The notes under the pieces were generated by a model. The model was not told where the DNA came from. It worked only from the letters and a program-made list of their open reading frames with translations, and searched no databases. A program made the position numbers and the translations under genes. 9,952 nt of DNA from contig JALTEW010000123.1 in NCBI GenBank assembly GCA_027073795.1, positions 1 to 9,952 on the forward strand. Direction: 5' to 3'. Shown one piece after another: positions 1-6,524 of the stretch (its first letter is position 1; every line of letters begins with the position of its first letter). Origin of the DNA: a bacterium (GTDB taxonomy: Bacteria; Desulfobacterota; S145-22).

Positions 1-63
1 TCACTAACGGCTGTTTTTCAACTTTTCACGTCCTTTGGCTTCTGTTCTGATAACTACCAACCT

Positions 64-81
64 GGCAGCAAGATTGCCACC
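64..81 (-). other. Short RNA hairpin downstream of the TonB receptor gene
   Basis: On the minus strand, 19 nt past the receptor stop codon, GGTGGCA and TGCTGCC flank a 4-nt loop (ATCT). They form a 7-bp stem that uses two G-U pairs. The plus-strand version has two mismatches, so the structure favours minus-strand RNA, the direction of the receptor gene. No run of U follows it (the next bases are AGGTTGG), so it is not a standard intrinsic terminator. It may stabilise the 3' end of the mRNA or be the start of a longer structure beyond the window. The rest of 1-100 shows no gene: short reading frames there soon hit stops. Confidence 0.35.
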
Positions 82-100
82 GAGACGAAAAGAGAAAGAG

Positions 101-1888
101 CTAAAGCCTTATTTCTATTCCTCCCCAGACCCACACCCCAGGCATGGGTACACCCGTAATATCTTCGTAATTGGCATCAAGCAAGTTTTTGCCTTCCAAA
201 AAGAGGCTACAACGGCCATAAGACAATTTTATCAGTTTTTCTATCTTGACGTCCAAAAGGGGATAAGCGCTTTGTTTTATTCGCTTTTGGCAAGATAAGG
301 AAAGGGTAGTGTTTATCTCCCTAGGCCAGTGAGAAATAAGAATAAAATCGGTTTTGTGCCTTAGGTATCCGCCACTATATTTGGCCTTACCTTCACAATT
401 GTATATTTGATTTAAGTAAGTGTAATCAAGCTTTAAGACATGCCTTTGCCAGAGAAAGGTAGAATTAAGCGTGATACCTAAGGTATCTACCTGGTTTAGA
501 TTTTGGGCATAATAAGCACCGTTTTTGTAATTCCAATCAATGACGTGCCTGCCCCAACGCCTAAATAGGGTAAACCCTACCTCCCAGTTTGGCTCCAAAA
601 AGTCCATGCCGGCTTCAAGATTCCAGGCATGCTCAGGATTTAAAGCCGGATTACCATGATTAGCAGGTGAAGAGTAGTAGAGCTCGGTATAGCTTGGAAT
701 CCTAAAAGAACGTCCGGCAGAGGCTCTAACTTTGAGTTTTTCCGCCAAGGGACAAGCACCACTCAAATTGTATGAAAATTCTGTCCCAAGGTCTTCACTA
801 TAATGGTCTAACCGCAGGTCAAGATTGGTGTTTAGTTTCCTGAAACGAGGATTTATGCTCCAAAATATCCCCTCGTGCCAGCGAGAGTGGTTATTCAAAC
901 AACTGCTTTTTATATCCTCACGACCAAACTCAAGGCCTGTGGCCATTTTAAACCTACCTGTTTCCCAGTTTAAGGGAAGCTGGAAGCCATAAACATGGGT
1001 ACGGTGATGATTTTGATAGAAAGCAGGGTTCGATCTATCCAGGACAAAGTGGTCATTATGACGGCGATAGACAAAGCTTGGCGAAAAAGAAAGTTGATCA
1101 AAGCGAAACTCCTTTTGCCCTGAAAGGAGATGGGTCTGGGTGTGTTCCCATTGCCAGGGATAAGCCGTGCTATAAAAGCTGTTGGCCCCAAATTTTTTGT
1201 CTTGAAGCCCTGCAAATAACTGCCACGTTTTGCCATTCAGGGAAAAATTTCCCAATTTGGTGTCAAAATCCGTATCCGGGCGATAGCCATTGCTTAATTG
1301 CCTTTTTAAATCGAGGTGTAACTGGGTGTCTTTAAAAGGAGGAGTGCTAAATTCCAAACTTTCAAGGTTGTAATCATATTGACCATGGCTGAATTTGGCC
1401 CCTACTCCTGGTCTTTTTCTTTTTTTGGTAATGATATTAATTACGCCGCCAAAACCACCGTGTCCATATAAGGCGCTAGCCCCACCAGGCACTACTTCAA
1501 TACGCTTAATTTCATCAAGGCTAATGGGAATGTCTCCCAAATGATGTCCAGTTTGAGGATCGTTGATCCGCATACCATCAATTAAAATAAGCACCTGCTC
1601 AAAATTGCTTCCTCGGATGGAAAAGTCCGTTTGCATACCTGAAATGCCCCGAGTGCGCACATCCACACTGCTTAAGTATTCAAGCACTTCATTGACCGAA
1701 TGGGCTGGCATGGCCTGAATTTCTTCTTTGGTAATGACTTCAACCTGTCTGCCTACTTCTGTCTGAGAAGTGCTAAAGCGAGTGGCTGTAACCACTACCG
1801 GAGAAAGCGAGACATCTTCTGCTCCAACGTTCGTTAACCAGAAAAAAGAAAAGGCTAACCCAATAAGCACAATACACCCACGTTTCAT
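101..1888 (-). CDS. TonB-dependent outer-membrane receptor, BtuB-like size, substrate unknown
   Basis: This encodes a 595-residue outer-membrane active transporter energised by TonB-ExbBD. The start is the ATG at 1888, preceded by AAGGA 4 nt upstream, which places a classical signal peptide at the very N-terminus (residues 1-23, charged MKR then a hydrophobic core, probable cleavage after VGA). An in-frame TTG 69 nt upstream would put a lysine-rich tail before the signal and was rejected. A TonB box-like PVVVTAT lies at residues 30-36. The plug domain covers roughly 45-156, with SIRG at 90-93, ILIDGMRIND at about 101-110 and GGFGGVINIITKK at 144-156. The remainder alternates aromatic and polar residues as expected for a 22-strand barrel and ends in NLLDANYEDITGVPMPG and a terminal IEIRL; the last residue is Leu rather than the usual Phe/Trp. 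Size and the GVPMPG ending resemble BtuB/siderophore-type receptors, but no cobalamin riboswitch is seen upstream, so the ligand is undecided (corrinoid, metal chelate or other). The gene is more AT-rich than its neighbours. Confidence 0.93.
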   Translation of the reverse strand: MKRGCIVLIGLAFSFFWLTNVGAEDVSLSPVVVTATRFSTSQTEVGRQVEVITKEEIQAMPAHSVNEVLEYLSSVDVRTRGISGMQTDFSIRGSNFEQVLILIDGMRINDPQTGHHLGDIPISLDEIKRIEVVPGGASALYGHGGFGGVINIITKKRKRPGVGAKFSHGQYDYNLESLEFSTPPFKDTQLHLDLKRQLSNGYRPDTDFDTKLGNFSLNGKTWQLFAGLQDKKFGANSFYSTAYPWQWEHTQTHLLSGQKEFRFDQLSFSPSFVYRRHNDHFVLDRSNPAFYQNHHRTHVYGFQLPLNWETGRFKMATGLEFGREDIKSSCLNNHSRWHEGIFWSINPRFRKLNTNLDLRLDHYSEDLGTEFSYNLSGACPLAEKLKVRASAGRSFRIPSYTELYYSSPANHGNPALNPEHAWNLEAGMDFLEPNWEVGFTLFRRWGRHVIDWNYKNGAYYAQNLNQVDTLGITLNSTFLWQRHVLKLDYTYLNQIYNCEGKAKYSGGYLRHKTDFILISHWPREINTTLSLSCQKRIKQSAYPLLDVKIEKLIKLSYGRCSLFLEGKNLLDANYEDITGVPMPGVWVWGGIEIRL

Positions 1889-1986
1889 TTTTTCCTTTTT
1901 TATCTTCGATGTATGCACCCGCACGTAACCATCCTTTTTAACCTTCCTGTTCCTCAATAATCTCTTGGGAAGTGATAAGTTTTATA

Positions 1987-2015
1987 ATAGTAGTAAATAT
2001 CGTTGCTGGCACCAA
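1987..2015 (-). promoter_or_regulatory. Weak candidate promoter for the TonB receptor gene
   Basis: Reading the minus strand, TTGGTG (plus 2010-2015) and TACTAT (plus 1987-1992) are separated by 17 bp, in the AT-rich gap between the symporter stop and the receptor start. The matches to sigma70 consensus are only 3/6 and 4/6, and nearby TATTAT and TATAAA offer alternative -10 boxes. The leader would be about 90 nt. No strong terminator separates the symporter from this gene, so readthrough is also possible. Confidence 0.22.
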
Positions 2016-2024
2016 TATCAGTGC

Positions 2025-3437
2025 TTAAGTCGATGTATTATACCATTTTTGTTTCCATTTCGGCCGGAACGCCACAACTTTTTCGCGCACGATCCCGACA
2101 AAAAGCATCCCTGCACACAGTCCCATTCCATAGAGTCCTCCATGGGGAAATTGAAAGAGCTTTCCCCAGAGAGCCACTCCACCTCCCATCACAATGGCAC
2201 CAACCACCCACTGAGATGAAACGGGGAAGCGTTTTGGGAACAGCGCGAGAAGCACCGGCAACACGAGCCCGGATGTGAAAACGGTATACCCCAGCAGCAA
2301 GGATTTGATAATTCCCTGCTCGTAGAGGGCAATGCCAAGGGAGGTTCCTCCGATTATCAAAACAAACAGGCGTGAAAGAAAAAGGATCCGGCGTTCGCCC
2401 CGTGTGCCTTTTTTTACCCATTCCCCAAGGATATCGGAGGTCAGGATCACCCCCGCTGTAAGGAGGCACGTATCGGCCGATGACATCACCGCCGCCAGCA
2501 GGGCCGCGACCACGAGGGGAGAAAGGATTCCGGGAAGAACATGGAGAACCATTTGAGGGAAGGCCTGCTCCGCCGAAATGCCAGGATACAGGACCCTAGC
2601 AGTCATCCCAATCCAGGTAATCCCGAAGGCAACAAATACCAGGATACCTGCCGTAATCCAGGCGGACCGCCGAGCTGTACTTCCGTCTCTTGAACTGAGA
2701 AACCGTGAAAAGATATCCGGTCCTACCAGGTAGGCGGTCCCAACAAAGAGCGCCAGGTTTCCTATGTAAGACCAGTTCATCGAACGATTAACCGGAAAGC
2801 CCACAAATCCCTCGGGAAGCCTTTGCACTACGGTGGTAAGCCCGCCTGAAATCCTCGTTCCTACAAACACCGTTACGGCAATACCAAAGAGAATCAAAAC
2901 CGACTGCACGGCGTCTGTCTTCAGGACCGAGTACTGGCCGCCCAAGAGCGTATAAAAGATCATGACAACACCGGACAGAAGAATCAGCAAAGTCAGAGCG
3001 GTGGCCGGAAAGAGAACTGACAGGATCTTCCCCGCCGCAATCATCTGACCAGCAACAATCCCCAACCAAGAGGTAAGGATGATGACAGAAGCAGCCTTTC
3101 GTACCCCTTTCCCATAATGCCTCCCCAGAATCTCCGGAAGGGTGTAAGCCCCCGTTTTTCGGACGCGTCCGGCAAGAAAGAGGCCTCCTATCGATAGCCC
3201 AATGCAACCTACCAGCAGCCACCAGGCGCCTGGCAGTCCTCTGGAATAGCCCAGTCCTGCCATACCGATGGTGCTGGACCCCCCCAGAATGGTGGCCACG
3301 AGCGAACCGGTTATCACGAGCAGGCCACCGCTCCGATTAGCCACAAAAAAACCCTCGCTTCCCTTTGCCTTCCTCGAAGAGAGAATACCGATAACTACCA
3401 TCGCGAGCAGGTACCCGCCTATTATGACTCCATTCAT
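2025..3437 (-). CDS. Sodium:solute symporter (SSS/PutP superfamily), substrate unknown
   Basis: This encodes a 470-residue inner-membrane cotransporter of the LeuT-fold SSS family, which uses the sodium gradient to take up small organic solutes. The start is the ATG at 3437, set by a perfect GGAGGT 8 nt upstream; a TTG nine codons earlier lacks such a site and would overlap the predicted transcription start. I count about 13 hydrophobic segments, the first at residues 4-20 (IIGGYLLAMVVIGIL), the usual SSS topology. The family hallmark in the sodium-site helix is at 317-323 (VMSSADT), with Ser319-Ser320 in the place of the sodium-coordinating Ser-Thr of PutP. A glycine-rich segment with GGSSTIGMAGLGYS follows helix 2. 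Substrate cannot be read from sequence: members carry proline, pantothenate, sugars and monocarboxylates. The nearby larBC genes make a hydroxy-acid or monocarboxylate possible, but that is proximity only. It has its own promoter, so it need not be cotranscribed with larC. Confidence 0.93.
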   Translation of the reverse strand: MNGVIIGGYLLAMVVIGILSSRKAKGSEGFFVANRSGGLLVITGSLVATILGGSSTIGMAGLGYSRGLPGAWWLLVGCIGLSIGGLFLAGRVRKTGAYTLPEILGRHYGKGVRKAASVIILTSWLGIVAGQMIAAGKILSVLFPATALTLLILLSGVVMIFYTLLGGQYSVLKTDAVQSVLILFGIAVTVFVGTRISGGLTTVVQRLPEGFVGFPVNRSMNWSYIGNLALFVGTAYLVGPDIFSRFLSSRDGSTARRSAWITAGILVFVAFGITWIGMTARVLYPGISAEQAFPQMVLHVLPGILSPLVVAALLAAVMSSADTCLLTAGVILTSDILGEWVKKGTRGERRILFLSRLFVLIIGGTSLGIALYEQGIIKSLLLGYTVFTSGLVLPVLLALFPKRFPVSSQWVVGAIVMGGGVALWGKLFQFPHGGLYGMGLCAGMLFVGIVREKVVAFRPKWKQKWYNTST

Positions 3438-3445
3438 ATATTCAG

Positions 3446-3451
3446 ACCTCC
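3446..3451 (-). promoter_or_regulatory. Strong ribosome-binding site of the symporter gene
   Basis: GGAGGT on the minus strand, 8 nt before the ATG at 3437, is a perfect Shine-Dalgarno sequence. It is the strongest in the window and decides the start of the symporter. Confidence 0.85.
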
Positions 3452-3465
3452 ATCGATTCCCCAAG

Positions 3466-3494
3466 GTCTTAACAGAAAACAGTTAGAATGTCAA
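3466..3494 (-). promoter_or_regulatory. Sigma70-type promoter of the symporter gene
   Basis: On the minus strand a perfect TTGACA (plus 3489-3494) is followed after exactly 17 bp by TAAGAC (plus 3466-3471). The -10 box is a poor match to consensus but is preceded by TGT, an extended -10 element that can compensate. Transcription would begin near 3459, giving a leader of about 20 nt containing the GGAGGT site. The position, between the larC stop and the symporter start, supports a separate transcription unit. Confidence 0.6.
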
Positions 3495-3512
3495 CTTTAA
3501 AATTTGGAAGGT

Positions 3513-3531
3513 TTATAATTGTGGATTATAA
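3513..3531. promoter_or_regulatory. Perfect 7-5-7 palindrome, candidate regulator binding site
   Basis: The arms TTATAAT and ATTATAA are perfect inverted repeats around a 5-bp centre. The site ends about 18 bp upstream of the -35 box of the symporter promoter and lies just after larC. There is no U-tract on the minus strand, and an all A-T stem would be a poor terminator, so a protein-binding site (activator position) is the better reading. In AT-rich spacer DNA such a palindrome can also arise by chance. Confidence 0.35.
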
Positions 3532-3555
3532 GTCGTCAGGCAAAGGCGAAAGGCG

Positions 3556-4749
3556 CTATTCCTTCTTATCCCCGGGAAGCAATTGGGCTTCCGCCTCACG
3601 TTTCACGATGTCCATCACCTTGCGCAAGGGGAGATGGTGAATCTCTGCCAGCTTCGCACAGGCGTCATATTCGGGTGAAATCCGTTTTTCCCCGTTTTTC
3701 AGGTCCGCGATCTTCACCGCCGCCTCCCCGAGGGATGTGGAAATAACAGCGATCTCCCGTTTCAGTACCTTGCGGAAAACGGGGAGCATTCGCACCCCAA
3801 GTGTGGTGGTTTCGCTAAGGAGGAAATCGGCGAGAGCCTCTTGGATACCTAATGGGGAAACAACCGATATCCGGGTACCAAGACGTCCCTTCTTCATGAT
3901 GATGGGGTGAGAGGCTACATCGAGGGCGCCCCTTTCAAGGAGTTCTCTGGAGACATGTGCAATTACCTCGGCCGTCTCATCATCGATATCTGTTTCCAGG
4001 ATCACGACCTGGTCCGTTGAAACCGTCTCTTTCGTCTCCCCCAAAATCGCCCGTAGAACGTTGGGCCTTCCCTTGATTTCATACTCGCCGCAGCCATATC
4101 CCACGTTCAGCAGCCGGTAAGGAAGAACGGTTTCTCCAGGTTTAGCTCTTGACCGCAGGATGGCAGCCCCCGTTGGGGTCACGAATTCTACGGCGTAAGG
4201 CAGCGGGAATGTCTCGAACCCTGTCAGGAGTTCCAGGGTTGCGGGGGCTGGATTGGGGAGTGTGCCGTGGGCGCAAACAACTTCGCCCCTCCCAAGGGGC
4301 AGAGGAGAGGTGTAAACCCTGTCAATGCCAAGGTAATCGAGCGCTGCCATCGCCCCGACCACATCACAAATGGTATCTATTCCGCCCACCTCGTGAAAAT
4401 GGACCTTTTCGATCTCAATCCCGTGAATTTTCGACTCCGCGGTGGCAAGGACCTTAAAGGTATCCAAGGACGCCTGTTTGACGTTGGCCTTCAGGTCAGA
4501 GTTTTCCACTATTTCACGAATATCCCCATAAGTTCGTGATTCCTCATGGGCTTCATCAAACTCAAAGGTGACCTTCATCGCGGCAATGCCCTGTTTGGAC
4601 ACCTTCCTCGCCACAATTTTAACAGGCGGAATGGGAAGCGATTGAAGGACAGCTTCTATTTTTTCTTTCGGCACACCGAGTGAGATAAGCGCGCCCAGGA
4701 ACATATCCCCGCTGATCCCGGAAAAACAATCCAGATAGAGAATTTTCAT
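3556..4749 (-). CDS. larC: LarC, CTP-dependent nickel insertase (cyclometallase) for the nickel-pincer nucleotide
   Basis: LarC inserts nickel into pyridinium-3,5-bisthiocarboxylic acid mononucleotide in a CTP-dependent reaction, the last step in making the cofactor of LarA-type racemases and epimerases; it acts in the cytoplasm. The 397-residue product has the family N-terminus KILYLDCFSGISGDMFLGAL (3-22), the VHFHEVGGIDTICDVVGAM block (116-134, with His117 and His119), the GRGEVVCAHGTLPNPAP block (153-169), VTPTGAAIL (190-198), and the C-terminal domain opening with LETDIDDETAEVI and containing MKKGRLGTRISVV. Length is normal for the family. The gene is one continuous reading frame, unlike Lactobacillus plantarum, where larC1 and larC2 are joined by a programmed frameshift. 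The ATG overlaps the larB stop by 4 nt (ATGA), indicating translational coupling. Older annotations call this family DUF111 or 'UPF0272'. Confidence 0.95.
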   Translation of the reverse strand: MKILYLDCFSGISGDMFLGALISLGVPKEKIEAVLQSLPIPPVKIVARKVSKQGIAAMKVTFEFDEAHEESRTYGDIREIVENSDLKANVKQASLDTFKVLATAESKIHGIEIEKVHFHEVGGIDTICDVVGAMAALDYLGIDRVYTSPLPLGRGEVVCAHGTLPNPAPATLELLTGFETFPLPYAVEFVTPTGAAILRSRAKPGETVLPYRLLNVGYGCGEYEIKGRPNVLRAILGETKETVSTDQVVILETDIDDETAEVIAHVSRELLERGALDVASHPIIMKKGRLGTRISVVSPLGIQEALADFLLSETTTLGVRMLPVFRKVLKREIAVISTSLGEAAVKIADLKNGEKRISPEYDACAKLAEIHHLPLRKVMDIVKREAEAQLLPGDKKE

Positions 4750-5507
4750 AATGCTATCGAAACATGGTTAATCAGGCTTGCCGCATAACCCGCGCCGAAC
4801 CCGTTGTCGATATTCACGACGGTCACCCCGGCCACACAGGAATTAAGCATGGCAAGCAGGGCAGCCAGCCCATTGATGCCCACCCCGTAACCAACACTCG
4901 TCGGCACAGCTATAACGGGCCGGGACACCAACCCCCCCACGACACTGGGGAGGGCCCCTTCCATCCCCGCCACCACAATCAGCACATTAGCGGAAAAGAG
5001 GGCTTCCTTTTTGTAAAACAACCGGTGCAGCCCTGAAATCCCCACGTCAAAGAGCGTTTCAACCCTGTTCCCCATCAGCTCCGCCGTGATGACGGCCTCC
5101 CGTGCCACCGGGACATCGGATGTCCCGGCGCAGACGACCAGGATCGTGCCGAGACCTGTGATCGCCACATCGCCATTTTTCAGCACCAATGTCCTTGAAA
5201 CGGGATCATAGTCACATTTAGGAAAGTAATCCTTAATAAGGGCTGCCTTTTTCTCATTTAGACGTGTCACAAGGATATTGCTCTGAGCCTCCTTCATCTT
5301 CTCCATGATGGCAACGATCTGGGATGCGTTTTTGGATTCTCCGTAGATGACCTCGGGAAACCCCTGGCGAATCGTTCGGTGATGGTCAATCATGGCGTCT
5401 TCAATTTCCTCGAAGGGAAGGCGCTTCAACGTTTCAAGAACCTCTTGGAGAGAGAGATCCCCCGCCTTAAATTTCTGCAAAATTTCCTTGATCACTTCAG
5501 GCGTCAT
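4746..5507 (-). CDS. larB: LarB, NaAD carboxylase/hydrolase of nickel-pincer nucleotide biosynthesis
   Basis: LarB carboxylates the pyridinium ring of nicotinic acid adenine dinucleotide and hydrolyses it to the dicarboxylated mononucleotide, the first step of the pathway completed by LarE and LarC. The 253-residue product has the family's N-terminal helical segment with DHHRTIRQGFPEVIYGE (41-57), then a PurE/AIR-carboxylase-like Rossmann domain including GTSDVPVAREA, GMEGALPSVVGGLVSRPVIA and PTSVGYGVGINGLAALLAML. Cys224 in NSCVAG lies 30 residues from the C-terminus and by position matches the Cys221 that forms the cysteinyl-pyridine intermediate in L. plantarum LarB. The ATG at 5507 gives the usual family length and N-terminus. 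An in-frame TTG 81 nt upstream would add a hydrophobic stretch foreign to this soluble enzyme. The Shine-Dalgarno before the ATG is weak at best. It overlaps larC by 4 nt. Confidence 0.94.
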   Translation of the reverse strand: MTPEVIKEILQKFKAGDLSLQEVLETLKRLPFEEIEDAMIDHHRTIRQGFPEVIYGESKNASQIVAIMEKMKEAQSNILVTRLNEKKAALIKDYFPKCDYDPVSRTLVLKNGDVAITGLGTILVVCAGTSDVPVAREAVITAELMGNRVETLFDVGISGLHRLFYKKEALFSANVLIVVAGMEGALPSVVGGLVSRPVIAVPTSVGYGVGINGLAALLAMLNSCVAGVTVVNIDNGFGAGYAASLINHVSIAL

Positions 5508-5520
5508 AGCAATACTCTGA

Positions 5521-5549
5521 ATCTTAAAGACAACCGGCAAAAAAAGCAA
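5521..5549 (-). promoter_or_regulatory. Tentative promoter in front of larB
   Basis: Minus-strand TTGCTT (plus 5544-5549) and TAAGAT (plus 5521-5526) are 17 bp apart. The -10 box resembles the TAAGAC of the symporter promoter. Transcription would start near 5514, leaving only about 7 nt before the larB ATG, too short for a normal leader, though this would fit the lack of a clear Shine-Dalgarno there. The gap 5508-5638 shows no clear terminator for the upstream SNF2-SWIM unit. Confidence 0.2.
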
Positions 5550-5638
5550 GCAGAAAGTGACGGTTTCGTAAAGTGTCCAAAGATACAAGGCAAAAGCTGA
5601 AGGATCAGGACAGGCGCGCTGGAAGCGGCAGGAGGAGT

Positions 5639-6520
5639 TTAGCGGGGGGGATAACTGGAAGGTTCTACCCCCAGCGCTTGAGACTCTGCGCGTTCTGAGG
5701 AATTCTGATAAATAGTTTCCATCTCACTGATAAAATCCCTCTCGGAGCGCCAAAATGGAAGGGGCCCAAGGCGTTTAGGGATGGCAGCATGTAAAGGGAC
5801 GGAAGACAGGCCGGGAAGCGGCTCGTATTTTTTTATATCCCCCCAGAATGCTGTCGGGTCCCCTGGTAATGGTTCTGGATCAGGCATAATCTTTGTATTG
5901 TCCGGCATACTGCTGCCGGCGCTATCCTGAAGCTGCTTCATGAACTCGTCCCGATCCATTCCTCGCAATCTGAAGAGTAAAAACGGATCGTTATCAAAGG
6001 CTTCAGCCATGAGGTAGAAAACAGCGGCGATGTGTTTGCATGGGTTTGACCAGTCCGGGCATGAGCACTCTGTCTGTAAGTCCCTGCTTTTTTTAGGGAA
6101 TAACGATAGCCCCACCTCCTCAAATATGGTTTCGATATCTTCGGGCATTTCGTTCCCAAGCAATTGGGCGGTAAATATTGGCTGCTCTACCAACCTTTCT
6201 GTCACCTGGCGCCACTGCCGTTTTGAAAAGGTCTTGAGTTTGACAGATACCCGGTATGCCCCTGACCGCGTTCCCTGCACCCTGGCAGAGACCTTGCCCT
6301 TCCCTATCTCGAGACTGGCTACCTGGCCCCTGCGGGCATAGGAACGCCCTCTTGAAAGTCGGGCGCCGATTCGAAAACTTTCCAGAGTTTGTATCCAGCG
6401 TTTACCCCACCATTTCCTGGCAAAGGCCCCCCTTTTGCTCTGGGCCTTTATTCCCCCCCTCACCTCTTTGGGAGTTGCAGGTTCATACCAGTAATCATAA
6501 TACCCGTATCGTCTCCCCAT
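5639..6520 (-). CDS. SWIM zinc-finger protein, partner of the SNF2 ATPase
   Basis: This 293-residue protein carries a SWIM domain, a small zinc-binding fold predicted to bind DNA or protein partners. The CxCx6CxH signature is complete at residues 152-163 (CSCPDWSNPCKH), followed by the usual hydrophobic helix IAAVFYLMAEAF. The N-terminal part begins GRRYGYYDYWYEP, then is rich in Arg, Lys and Trp (FARKWWGKRW, RLSRGRSYARRGQV), which matches the N-terminus of bacterial SWIM proteins encoded beside SNF2 helicases, such as Bacillus subtilis YwqB next to YwqA. The C-terminal part, from about residue 200, is acidic and proline-rich with no recognised domain. The ATG at 6520 lies 4 nt after the SNF2 stop, with GGGAG/AGGA-like sequence upstream inside that gene; a TTG 36 nt upstream was passed over. 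The tight spacing implies cotranscription and a joint function. The biological role of this pair is, as far as I know, not settled. Confidence 0.92.
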   Translation of the reverse strand: MGRRYGYYDYWYEPATPKEVRGGIKAQSKRGAFARKWWGKRWIQTLESFRIGARLSRGRSYARRGQVASLEIGKGKVSARVQGTRSGAYRVSVKLKTFSKRQWRQVTERLVEQPIFTAQLLGNEMPEDIETIFEEVGLSLFPKKSRDLQTECSCPDWSNPCKHIAAVFYLMAEAFDNDPFLLFRLRGMDRDEFMKQLQDSAGSSMPDNTKIMPDPEPLPGDPTAFWGDIKKYEPLPGLSSVPLHAAIPKRLGPLPFWRSERDFISEMETIYQNSSERAESQALGVEPSSYPPR

Positions 6521-6524
6521 AATC

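Noticed and set aside
1889..1957. In-frame upstream TTG start for the TonB receptor.
   Set aside because: It would bury the signal peptide behind a lysine/arginine-rich segment, whereas the ATG at 1888 has AAGGA upstream and a clean signal peptide.
1889..2024. Possible cobalamin riboswitch upstream of the BtuB-sized receptor.
   Set aside because: The gap is only 136 nt and I could not find the conserved B12-box core or the expected multi-stem arrangement, so neither a riboswitch nor a vitamin B12 substrate is claimed.
2008..2024. Terminator after the symporter gene (GCACT/GGTGC hairpin).
   Set aside because: The stem is only 5 bp with one G-U pair and is followed by CAGCAACG, not a U-run.
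2038..2469. Long alternative reading frames opposite or out of phase with the symporter, lar, SWIM and SNF2 genes.
   Set aside because: They lie wholly inside genes with clear family motifs, have no recognisable domains and lack convincing ribosome-binding sites; they reflect the codon bias of the real genes.
5508..5588. In-frame upstream extension of larB from a TTG, encoding a hydrophobic, membrane-like stretch.
   Set aside because: LarB is a soluble enzyme, the ATG at 5507 gives the normal family N-terminus and length, and the TTG has no good ribosome-binding site. The extension is probably untranslated leader read in frame by chance.
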